Positions 16,612 through 25,000 of a DNA stretch of 64,000 nucleotides are shown here, piece by piece (the stretch's first letter is position 1; each line of letters opens with the position of its first letter). A program made the position numbers and the translations under genes. Under the pieces are notes generated by a model. It worked only from the letters and a program-made list of their open reading frames with translations. It had not been told where the DNA came from and made no database searches. The DNA is taken from NCBI RefSeq assembly GCF_006517235.1, contig NZ_CP041188.1, positions 1,612,001-1,676,000 on the forward strand. The letters are read 5' to 3'. The DNA comes from Pseudarthrobacter sp. NIBRBAC000502772 (GTDB taxonomy: Bacteria > Actinomycetota > Actinomycetes > Actinomycetales > Micrococcaceae).

Positions 16612-18069
16612 ATGGAAAGCATGAAACCTGAACCCGCAACCGCTCCCCATCCGGCAGCGATTCTGGCGATCATCCTCGCCAGCTACTTCATGATCCTGCT
16701 GGACAACTCGGTCATCTTCACTGCCCTGCCCAGCCTGCAGGAAGACCTCCAGTTGAGCACCGGCGAGCTTTCCTGGGTTCAGAATGCATACACGCTGGTC
16801 TTCGGCGGCCTGCTGCTCCTGGGGGCCCGGGCAGGTGACCTGCTCGGACGCCGGCGGGTTTTTGTGTTCGGGCTGGCGGTGTTCTCCATCGCGTCGCTGC
16901 TGATCGGACTGGCGCCGGAGGGCTGGTGGGCGATCGCCGGCCGCGCCGTGCAGGGTATCGGGGCGGCGATCGTCGCGCCCGCCTCGCTGTCCCTGCTCAC
17001 GGCGAGCTTCCCGGAGGGCCGTGAGCGCACCCGGGCCGTCGTTTTGTACGGTGCTACGGCAGGGATTGGTGCCAGCCTGGGCCTGGTCATCGGCGGGGCG
17101 CTGGCCCACTGGATCTCCTGGCGGGCCGGGTTCTTCGTGAACGTGCCCATCGGCGCCGCGATGATCGTCCTCGCTCCACGGTTTCTCCCGGAAACCGGCC
17201 GGTCCCGGGGCCGCTTCGACGTCTTCGGCGCGCTCAGCGCCACGCTGGGTGTCGGCGCTCTCGTGTTCGGCATCATCAACACCGCCGACGCCGGATGGGC
17301 CTCGCCTGTCACGCTCACGGCCGTCAGCGCCGGCGTCGTGCTCCTGGCCGTGTTCGTGCTGATCGAGCGCAGGGCGGCCCAGCCGATCATGCCGCTGCGG
17401 CTGTTCGCGAGCCGCCGCCGCACCGGCGCCTACATCGCCCGCCTCCTGTACCTGGGCGCGATGATCGCCTTCTTCTTCACCACCCAGTTCATGCAGGAAG
17501 TACTGGGCTTTGACCCGCTGCAGGCTGGCATCGGGTTCCTCCCCATGACGGCGGTCAACTTCGCCATCGCGATGAGCATCCCGCGGCTCGTGGGCCGGAT
17601 GCCGGGCTCGGTCCCGCTGCTGGCCGGTATCCCGCTCACCCTCGCCGGGATGTTTTGGCTCAGCCGCGTGGGCATCGACTCCTCCTACCTGACGGGGGTG
17701 GCCCTGCCAATGATCCTCATAGGCGCCGGCCAAGGCCTGGCCTTCGCGCCACTGACCTCGTTCGGCATCGTCGGTGCCCCGCCCGCAGACGCCGGGGCGG
17801 CATCGGGCCTGGTGAACACCTTCCACCAGATCGGCACCTGCCTCGGGCTTGGTATCGCAGTCGCTGCCGCAGCAACCGTCCCGACCACGGGTTCCGCCGT
17901 AGCGCACCTGGCCGCCGCGGTCAGCGCCGCCCTCACGGCAGGCAGTGTCCTCCTGCTTCTTGCCCTGACGGTCGCCGCGGCCCTCATTTTGCCCGCAGAT
18001 TTGGCTGCCCGCCGAACCAGGGCACCCCGGATGGCCGTGCCCGTACCGGAGGCGCAGCCCGCCCGCTGA
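16612..18069 (+). CDS. MFS multidrug transporter, DHA2 (14-helix) family
   Basis: 485 residues with 14 predicted membrane helices. Motifs include MILLDNSVIFTALPSLQEDL (DHA2 motif D1-like), LLLLGARAGDLLGRRRVFVF (motif A) and RAVQGIGAAIVAPASLSLL. Motif C is in ATAGIGASLGLVIGGALAHW. The C-terminal segment GLVNTFHQIGTCLGLGIA is also typical. It probably exports cationic or hydrophobic compounds using the proton gradient. The start may be ATG 16612 or ATG 16621; neither has a convincing ribosome site, so short-leader or leaderless translation is possible. An aldo/keto reductase follows 69 bp later. The usual divergent regulator is reduced to a stub. Confidence 0.88.
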   Translation: MESMKPEPATAPHPAAILAIILASYFMILLDNSVIFTALPSLQEDLQLSTGELSWVQNAYTLVFGGLLLLGARAGDLLGRRRVFVFGLAVFSIASLLIGLAPEGWWAIAGRAVQGIGAAIVAPASLSLLTASFPEGRERTRAVVLYGATAGIGASLGLVIGGALAHWISWRAGFFVNVPIGAAMIVLAPRFLPETGRSRGRFDVFGALSATLGVGALVFGIINTADAGWASPVTLTAVSAGVVLLAVFVLIERRAAQPIMPLRLFASRRRTGAYIARLLYLGAMIAFFFTTQFMQEVLGFDPLQAGIGFLPMTAVNFAIAMSIPRLVGRMPGSVPLLAGIPLTLAGMFWLSRVGIDSSYLTGVALPMILIGAGQGLAFAPLTSFGIVGAPPADAGAASGLVNTFHQIGTCLGLGIAVAAAATVPTTGSAVAHLAAAVSAALTAGSVLLLLALTVAAALILPADLAARRTRAPRMAVPVPEAQPAR

Positions 18070-18138
18070 ACCGCACGACCACTGAGCCCCAGCCCCTCCC
18101 ACATCCCCGCACATCCGAATACCGTGAAAGGCATGATC

Positions 18139-19023
18139 ATGGAACTTACACTCAACAACGGCGTCACGATGCCAGCCCTCGGCCTGGGCGTCTTCCAGAG
18201 CCCACCCGAGCAGACGACGGCGGCCGTCGAGGCTGCGCTCGCAGCCGGCTACCGGCACATCGACACCGCCGCCGCATACGGCAATGAGCGGGAGGTGGGC
18301 CAAGGCATCCGCGGCTCGCGTCTGGACCGTTCTGACGTGTTCATCCAGACCAAGGTCTGGGTGAGTGACTACGGCTACGACCAGACGCTGCACGCCTGGG
18401 AGAAGGCTGCTGGCAAGCTCGGCGTCGACTACCTTGACCTGCTCATCCTGCATCAGCCGGCCCCCGACCGGTTCGACAAAACCATCGCCGCGTACAAGGC
18501 GCTGGAAACGTTGCTTGCCGACGGGCGGGTACGGGCGATCGGCGTCAGCAACTTCATGCCACACCACCTGAAGCAGCTACTGGCAGAGACCCACGTCATC
18601 CCGGCGGTCAACCAGATCGAGCTGCACCCGTACTTCAGCCAGCCGGACGTCCAGGCAGCCGACGCCGAGCACGGGATCCTCACCCAGGCCTGGTCACCGA
18701 TCGGCGGCATCACTTTCTACCCCGGGTGGGGCGGCAAGGACCGTCGGAACGTGATGGAAGACCCGACGATCGCCGCCATCGCGCGGGTGCACGGGAAGAG
18801 CCCGGCGCAGGTCATGCTGCGCTGGCATTTGCAGCAGGGCCGCTCAGCCATCCCGAAATCAACAAACCCTGGCCGCATTGCCGAGAACTTCGACGTGTTC
18901 GACTTCGAACTCAGCGTCGACGAACTGGCCGCCATCGACGCGCTCGACTCCGGTGTGCGCAACGGACCCGACCCCGACGAGGCGCGGCTGGAGCGCTTCT
19001 CGATGGTCATCCCCGAAGCCTAA
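18139..19023 (+). CDS. Aldo/keto reductase (2,5-diketogluconate reductase-type)
   Basis: 294 residues. The catalytic tetrad is visible: Asp and Tyr in HIDTAAAYGNE, Lys in IQTKVW, His in LLILHQPAP. NADPH-site residues lie in AIPKSTNPGRIAEN near the C-terminus. ATG 18139 is favoured over the upstream GTG and ATG codons because GAAAGG stands at proper distance. It follows the DHA2 transporter, probably as one unit, so it may detoxify carbonyl compounds related to the pumped substrate (inference). Confidence 0.88.
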   Translation: MELTLNNGVTMPALGLGVFQSPPEQTTAAVEAALAAGYRHIDTAAAYGNEREVGQGIRGSRLDRSDVFIQTKVWVSDYGYDQTLHAWEKAAGKLGVDYLDLLILHQPAPDRFDKTIAAYKALETLLADGRVRAIGVSNFMPHHLKQLLAETHVIPAVNQIELHPYFSQPDVQAADAEHGILTQAWSPIGGITFYPGWGGKDRRNVMEDPTIAAIARVHGKSPAQVMLRWHLQQGRSAIPKSTNPGRIAENFDVFDFELSVDELAAIDALDSGVRNGPDPDEARLERFSMVIPEA

Positions 19024-19106
19024 GACAGAAAGAAGATCAGCTTGGAATACTGCACCAGCCACGGTGCACAGGAACTCACAGCACAGGCACGACGACGGAT
19101 GAAACC

Positions 19107-19357
19107 GTGACCGCCACGGACCTGGAGGGGCTCCACAACGCGTTGTGCGAGGCGATGGTTGCCGGGGACCTGGCAGAACTCGGCGTCATCCTTGCCGACG
19201 ACTTCACCCTTACGCACATGACCGGATCCGTGCAGGCCAAGGCGGAATGGCCACAATCTGGGGATCCACGGCAACATGGCGCCTGACGTTGCGCTCCTGG
19301 TTCGAGCCGCGCGGAGACGGCTGGGCCATCACCCGCACCGTCGCATCAACCTGGTGA
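19107..19357 (+). pseudogene. NTF2-like/DUF4440 protein with internal deletion
   Basis: DLEGLHNALCEAMVAGDLAE then LADDFTLTHMTGSVQAKAEW is the start of a DUF4440/SnoaL-like protein. The family's C-terminal strand WRLTLRSWFEPRGDGWAI, ending in TRTVASTW, appears only about 20 bp later in another frame. About 40 residues are missing. The gene follows the aldo/keto reductase and was probably part of its operon. Confidence 0.7.
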
Positions 19358-19375
19358 CAACCCCATATGCCTCGA

Positions 19376-19420
19376 GTGGTTGAGCTTGTCGAAACCCGAG
19401 GTCTCGACAAGCTCAACCAC
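19376..19420. repeat. Dispersed repeat in head-to-head form: 17-bp perfect hairpin
   Basis: GTGGTTGAGCTTGTCGA (19376-19392) and its exact reverse complement (19404-19420) flank an 11-base loop. It is the clearest palindromic version of the dispersed element. It may terminate transcription of the preceding operon; it lacks a T tract. Confidence 0.88.
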
Positions 19421-19433
19421 CAGGAGCGGCTAG

Positions 19434-19690
19434 GGGAGCGGCTGCCGCTCGCCGACACTGACTAAACCGTCGGGCGTAACGTAGTCCCGTCGTCGTCGTT
19501 CAATCCGTTCCTGCTGACCCGGGGAAGGAATCCTGGCGCCCTTCGCCCGGTTGCACCTGGCGCAGGCGGCGACGAAGTTCTGACCAGGCCCACAACGAAC
19601 ATTCCGGGCAGGGCAGCCGCAGCCAGAACGCTGTCCACCATTCCGCGCAGGACCTCGGTTGCGGCGGAGATACCAGCCCCTGACGCTTCC
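19434..19690 (-). pseudogene. HNH endonuclease ghost with internal deletion
   Basis: The C-terminal coding part FVAACARCNRAKGARIPSPG, then QQERIERRRRDY, is almost the same as in the HNH gene at 8852-9427. It is joined to that gene's membrane-segment region (TEVLRGMVDSVLAAAALPG) with about 60 codons missing, including the metal-binding core. It is therefore non-functional. Confidence 0.82.
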
Positions 19691-19787
19691 CCCATCCTTC
19701 TCCAGCTTCAAGGAGCGTACCGCTCAAACAACGGGGAAACCCCAAGCCGAGCGAACTCGGATGGGGGTTTCGAGGGTTCGGGAAGGT

Positions 19788-19932
19788 TCTAGATGGCGAC
19801 CAGCCCCGGAACTCCGTCCTGGATCGCGAAGGAGGCTTCGTGCTGACGGGATCGGGAACTCGTGACGTAGTCCAGGGCCCGGAACTCCGCGGTCATCGCC
19901 TCGCGGGTGATGGTGCGGTCCGCGGCGAGGTG
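19788..19932 (-). pseudogene. phoD ghost: two pieces fused
   Basis: EHLAADRTIT (phoD ERLAEDRTIT region) is fused to the terminal ALDYVTSSR and FAIQDGVPGLV sequence. About 180 codons are missing. Sequence divergence from the intact copy is higher than in the other remnants, so this may be an older or foreign copy. Confidence 0.78.
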
Positions 19933-19967
19933 CTCTTAGGCAAGATGTTCGTGCCGGACCATAATGT

Positions 19968-19996
19968 TCGACAATCAGTCCGCTGAGGTCTAATAT
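19968..19996 (+). promoter_or_regulatory. Candidate sigma-70-type promoter of the subtilase
   Basis: TCGACA (19968-19973), a 17-bp spacer and TAATAT (19991-19996) match -35/-10 consensus well, in a locally AT-richer stretch about 120 bp before the subtilase start. Confidence 0.45.
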
Positions 19997-20117
19997 CTGG
20001 AACCTCGCCGTTATCATTTGTATGGCACACGGAAAGTGCAGCTTCTATTAATGCTCGGTAATCACTTATGGCTGCTCCCGCGGTAAGAGGCATCCTTCGT
20101 ACGAAAGAACAGTGCAG

Positions 20118-21371
20118 ATGTCCACACCGCCGTATTTCCTTAAAGCCGCGGCATCCGTATTCCTTGCCTCAATGGTTCCATTTCTGGCCCCTGCTGTTGC
20201 TCATGCTGATCTTGCAACTGATCCGCCATCTGCCACTGTTCCTTCTCCTTCGCCCTCTGCTCCACCCGCAGGAGAGCAAAGGTACATCGTGAAATATGGC
20301 AATGATGTGAATGCAGAAGCGGAGTCTACGTCCCTGCGGCAACAGGGGATTGAAGTTAAGGCGACTCTTTCCCATGCAATGAAAGCTTCGGTAGTTGTAG
20401 CGACACCGAAGGAAATGGAGTCCCTGAAAAGATCAGAAGACGTGGCCTCAGTTGAACTTGACACTCCCGTTTCAATCTCTGGTGCCACATCTATTTGGGG
20501 GCTTGACCGGGTAGATCAGCGATCAGGGCGAGATGGGCAGTACAGCATCGGCAATGAAGGTGCGGGCGTGAACATCTATGTTGTTGATACCGGGCTGCAT
20601 GTTTCCCATACGGAATTTTCCGGGAGGATTCCTGCAATCTGGTGGGGAGTTCATGATGGCAATGGAATCAATGACTGTAATGGTCATGGGACGCACGTCG
20701 CGGGAACCGCCGCCGGAACAACATACGGCGTTGCCAAGAAAGCCAGCATCATCCCCATCCGGGCGCTTGAGTGTGATGGAAGCGGCTGGGCGTCAACAAT
20801 CATGGCAGGGATTGACTGGTCAGTTCAGCACCACGTGGCCGGTCAGCCAGCAGTACTGAACCTCAGTATTGGCGGTTTCACTAATTCTTCATTTGACGAA
20901 GCCGTTCAAAGTGCTGTTAACGACGGGATGACGGTAGTCGCATCAGCAGGCAACGCCGGCGCTGATGCCTGTGCTGCCTCTCCTGCTCGAGTTCGGTCTG
21001 CCATTACCGTTGCAGCTACGGATATTAACGACGCTCAGGCGTCATGGTCCAACTACGGCTCTTGCGTTGATATTCAAGCACCGGGAATATCCATCAGGTC
21101 TGCTTGGAACAACGCTGCTACCGGCTACAACACTCTGGACGGTACTTCAATGGCCGCTCCACACGTTTCCGGTGCGGCTGCAGTCCTGCTTTCCCGTGAC
21201 CCTTCGTTATCCCCGGCACAGGTTCACCAGTCGATGACCAACAACGCGGTGACGGGTGTCATCAGTGCCAATAAGGGCGCAACCCCTAACAGGTTGCTAT
21301 TTATCCCCGCGCCTAATCCACCTGTTCCCTCCTGCTCCAATCTCCAGGCTGGTGATGCATGGGCGGGGTAG
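20118..21371 (+). CDS. Secreted subtilisin-like serine protease (S8), C-terminal anchor out of frame
   Basis: Predicted 417 residues. A signal peptide of about 30 residues ends AVAHA. An I9-type propeptide (QRYIVKYGNDVNAEAESTSL) follows, then the S8 domain with Asp157 (VVDTGLHVSH), His190 (NGHGTHVAG), Asn279 (SAGNAGA) and Ser344 (DGTSMAAPH). The frame ends at TAG 21371 just after the catalytic domain. The next frame encodes a Pro/Ala-rich stalk and membrane anchor, so the ancestral protein was probably cell-surface tethered. Base composition looks less GC-rich than neighbouring genes, hinting at transfer. ATG 20118 is chosen with a weak GAAAGAA site; GTG 20112 is an alternative. Confidence 0.88.
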   Translation: MSTPPYFLKAAASVFLASMVPFLAPAVAHADLATDPPSATVPSPSPSAPPAGEQRYIVKYGNDVNAEAESTSLRQQGIEVKATLSHAMKASVVVATPKEMESLKRSEDVASVELDTPVSISGATSIWGLDRVDQRSGRDGQYSIGNEGAGVNIYVVDTGLHVSHTEFSGRIPAIWWGVHDGNGINDCNGHGTHVAGTAAGTTYGVAKKASIIPIRALECDGSGWASTIMAGIDWSVQHHVAGQPAVLNLSIGGFTNSSFDEAVQSAVNDGMTVVASAGNAGADACAASPARVRSAITVAATDINDAQASWSNYGSCVDIQAPGISIRSAWNNAATGYNTLDGTSMAAPHVSGAAAVLLSRDPSLSPAQVHQSMTNNAVTGVISANKGATPNRLLFIPAPNPPVPSCSNLQAGDAWAG

Positions 21372-21934
21372 GTACGCATTGCGGGTTGCAGGGATCAGCA
21401 GCTTCTACCCCGTCTACCGCTGAAGCTCCCCCCGTAACCGCTGATGAAGCTCCCGCTCCCCTTGCTACGACCAATGCCGCCCCGGCACCTGCTGCAACTG
21501 CCCCAGCTCCAGGGCCCGCACAACCCGATCCCGCGCAACCGGCTCCCGAACCTGCTGATGCTCCCTCCTGGCAGGCTGCAGCCGCTTCGCCCCTAAATAA
21601 ACCTGCCGCTGCGAATGCGGCGCAGGCAGCGGCAATTGCTGAACCTGGCGTGATCTCACCTCAGCCGGTGGCGGACGAAGCCACTCAACGACCCGAAACC
21701 ACATCTTCGGAAACACCGGCAACAGTGGCAGCGAACTCCAACCCTGCCCCATTACCAAGTGGCGGTGCCACCATTGCCTCTGCAGCGGATACATTCGACG
21801 ACGCTGCGGCGGATACCGTGACCGCTGCAGCGAACAACTCGCTCTGGGTAATCACGATCGGACTGGTCCTTGGTGGCATGGCTGCTGCATATGCAATCAG
21901 GAGGCTGAATCACCGACGGCGGCTGACAGTATGA
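21359..21934 (+). CDS. Out-of-frame stalk and membrane anchor of the subtilase
   Basis: This overlaps the protease 3' end by 13 bp in the -1 frame. About 150 residues are Ala/Pro/Thr-rich low-complexity stalk. One membrane helix (LWVITIGLVLGGMAAAYAI) and a basic cytoplasmic tail (RRLNHRRR) follow, the layout of a C-terminal anchor. It has no signal peptide or ribosome site of its own, so it is best read as the displaced C-terminus of the protease gene. A -1 shift in GCGGGGT at 21363-21369 would join both. Confidence 0.7.
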   Translation: MGGVGTHCGLQGSAASTPSTAEAPPVTADEAPAPLATTNAAPAPAATAPAPGPAQPDPAQPAPEPADAPSWQAAAASPLNKPAAANAAQAAAIAEPGVISPQPVADEATQRPETTSSETPATVAANSNPAPLPSGGATIASAADTFDDAAADTVTAAANNSLWVITIGLVLGGMAAAYAIRRLNHRRRLTV

Positions 21935-22021
21935 CCTCAACTTCTGTTTGATTTGTGACGGTCAGACACGGAACGGCTGAGGTCTCGTTTCTGCAGGAAG
22001 GTATGCCGCGCGATTCGAGGA

Positions 22022-25000
22022 TCAGAAGCCCGACGCCGTCCCGGAGCCGGAGGGTTTGGTTCCGAGCGGGACTCCGTTCATGTCGGTTGCGATGCCGGGT
22101 TGGCCGTTCGCGGTCCCCTCGTACGTGGGGGTGCCGGCGATGACGCCCGTGGCCCGGGTGCCGCTCTTGAGGGCTCCGAGGGTGATCGTGAGGGTCTTGC
22201 CGTCCGCGCTCAGCGAGACGGAGGACCGTTGGACGGTGCTGCTGCCCTTGAAGGTGAGGTTTCCGCCGGTGCTGGTGGTGTAGCGGGCGCCGAGGTTGAC
22301 GGTGCCGAAGTTGCTGGTCGTGCAACCCGTCGTGAGGGTCAGGGTGTCGTTGGGTGCGGAGGTGTTGCGGCTGATGAGTACGCTGACGCTGCTGCTCAGA
22401 TGCGTCCACGGCCCTGTGGGGCTGGTCCAGGTGCTGCAGAACGAGCTCGGGCTCATCGGCTCGTTGAACACGACCACGACCTTGTCGTTGGTGTCCGCTT
22501 TGCCGGCGATTCCGCCGTTCTGGAGCGTGACGGACACGACCCCCGGGCCGATGCGGCTCGTCGCCGTCATCACCGTGCTGATGTTGCCGTAGGTGTCCGT
22601 GGCCTGGGCCGAGAACGTGACCAGGCCCGAGTTGAGGGTGCTGAGGTTCATCGTCGCGGACCAGTTTCCCGAGCCGTTCGCGGTTGCCGTGGCCGATAGG
22701 CTGTGATTCCCCGAATCGGTGGCCGTGAGCGCCACGGCTGCCCCCGGATCGGAGGTCCCCTCGAATGGCACGGCGGTCACCGTGTCGCCCGTGATCTGGG
22801 ACGGCACGCTCGTGAACTGCGGTGCCGTTGAGGTCGTCTTCTTCGTTCCGGTCTGCGCTGCGGACGCACCGGTGTTACCGGACGTATCGGTCGCGGTTGC
22901 GGTGTATGTGAGCTGGCCGTCGCTCAGGCTCGTCAGGTTCAGTGGCGTTATGGACCAGTTCCCGGTTCCGTCCGCGGTAGCGGTCGCGGTGACTGTGTGA
23001 ACGGTGTCGGCGTCAGTGATGTTGAGCGTGACGGTGGCGTCTGCCTCGGCGCTGCCGCTGATGGTCACGGTCGTGGCGGTCGCGGCGGTGACGGTGGCCG
23101 GGGCCGTCAGTGTCGGGGCGGCGGGGGGTGCGGTGTCCTTGGGGGCCGTTGCTGTCGTCGCCGGGCTGACGTTGCCCGCCGTATCGGTCGCGGTGGCGGT
23201 GTATGTGAGCTGGCCGTCGCTCAGGCTCGTCAGGTTCAGTGGCGTTATGGACCAATACCCGGTTCCGTCCGCGGTCGCGGTCGCGGTGACGGTGTGAACG
23301 GCATTGGCGTCCGTGACGTTGAGTGTGACGGTCGTGCCGGCCTCGGCGCTGCCGCTGACCGTCACGGACGTGACGGTCGCGGCGGTGACTGTGGCGGGGG
23401 CCGTCAGCGTGGGCGCGGCGGGGGGCGCGGTGTCCTTGGGGACCGTTGCCGTCGTCGCCTGGCTGACGTTGCCCGCCGTATCGGTTGCGGTTGGGGTTGC
23501 GGTCAGTGTCACGGTGCCGTCGTTGAGGCTCGAGAGGTTGAGTGTCGGAAGGGACCAGGCTCCGGTCGAGCTGGCCGTGGCCGTTCCGCTCACGGCATTG
23601 CCCGCGTCGTCGGACGCTGTGACACTCACGGTGCCCGTGTCCCCGGCGATGCCGGAGACGGGCACGGCATCGACGTTGGCCACGTTGACGACGGAGGGTG
23701 CGTCCAACGTGGACGCGGCGGGGGGCACAGTGTCCTTGGGGACCGTTGCCGTCGTCGCCGGGCTGACGTTGCCCGCCGTATCGGTCGCGGTTGCGGTCAG
23801 GGTCACGGTGCCGTCGTTGAGGCTCGTCAGGTTGAGTGTCGGAAGGGACCAGGCTCCGGTCGAGCTGGCCGTGGCCGTTCCGCTCACGGCATTGCCCGCG
23901 CCGTCGGACGCTGTGACACTCACGGTGTCCGCGACTCTGGCCCTAGCGGTGCCGGAGACGGGCACGGCATCAACGTTGGCAACGTTGACGACGGAGGGTG
24001 CGTCCAACGTGGGCGCAACGGGGGGCGGTGCCGGGATGACCGTGATGGTCGAGGTGGTTGAACTTGAGCCGGTGTCGTTGGTGACGGTCAGGGTCGCGGT
24101 GTAGGTTCCGGCGGCGGTGTAGGTGTGGGCCGGGTTCTGTTCGGTGGACGTGTCGCCGTCGCCGAAGGCCCAGGACCACGACGTCGGCGAGTCGGTGGAG
24201 GTATCGGTGAAGGCCACGTCCAGGGGCGCGGTGCCGGAAGTGGGGGTGGCCGTGAAGGAGGCAACGGGCGGTGGTGCCGGGCTGACCGTGATGGTCGAGG
24301 TGGTTGAACTTGAGCCGGTGTCGTTGGTGGCGGTCAGGGTCGCGGTGTAGGTTCCGGCGGCGGTGTAGGTGTGGGCCGGGTTCTGTTCGGTGGACGTGTC
24401 GCCGTCGCCGAAGGCCCAGGACCACGACGTCGGCGAGTCGGTGGAGGTATCGGTGAAGGCCACGTCCAGGGGCGCGGTGCCGGAAGTGGGGGTGGCCGTG
24501 AAGGAGGCAACGGGCGGTGGTGCCGGGCTGACCGTGATGGTCGAGGTGGTTGAACTTGAGCCGGTGTCGTTGGTGGCGGTCAGGGTCGCGGTGTAGGTTC
24601 CGGCGGCGGTGTAGGTGTGGGCCGGGTTCTGTTCGGTGGACGTGTCGCCGTCGCCGAAGGCCCAGGACCACGACGTCGGCGAGTCGGTGGAGGTATCGGT
24701 GAAGGCCACGTCCAGGGGCGCGGTGCCGGAAGTGGGGGTGGCCGTGAAGGAGGCAACGGGCGGTGGTGCCGGGCTGACCGTGATGGTCGAGGTGGTTGAA
24801 CTTGAGCCGGTGTCGTTGGTGGCGGTCAGGGTGGCGGTGTAGGTTCCGGCGGCGGTGTAGGTGTGGGCCGGGTTCTGTTCGGTGGACGTGTCGCCGTCGC
24901 CGAAGGCCCAGGACCACGACGTCGGCGAGTCGGTGGAGGTATCGGTGAAGGCCACGTCCAGGGGTGCGGTGCCGGAAGTGGGGGTGGCCGTGAAGGAGGC

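Noticed and set aside
16435..18567. 710-codon minus-strand frame opposite the MFS and aldo/keto reductase genes
   Set aside because: It spans two real genes and their gap and has Asp/Gly/Glu/Arg-rich nonsense composition. Only its last codons near 16518 may be real.
22997..24104. Gly/Arg-rich plus-strand frames opposite the Ig-like domains
   Set aside because: They reflect the repeats of the real minus-strand gene and have no independent features.
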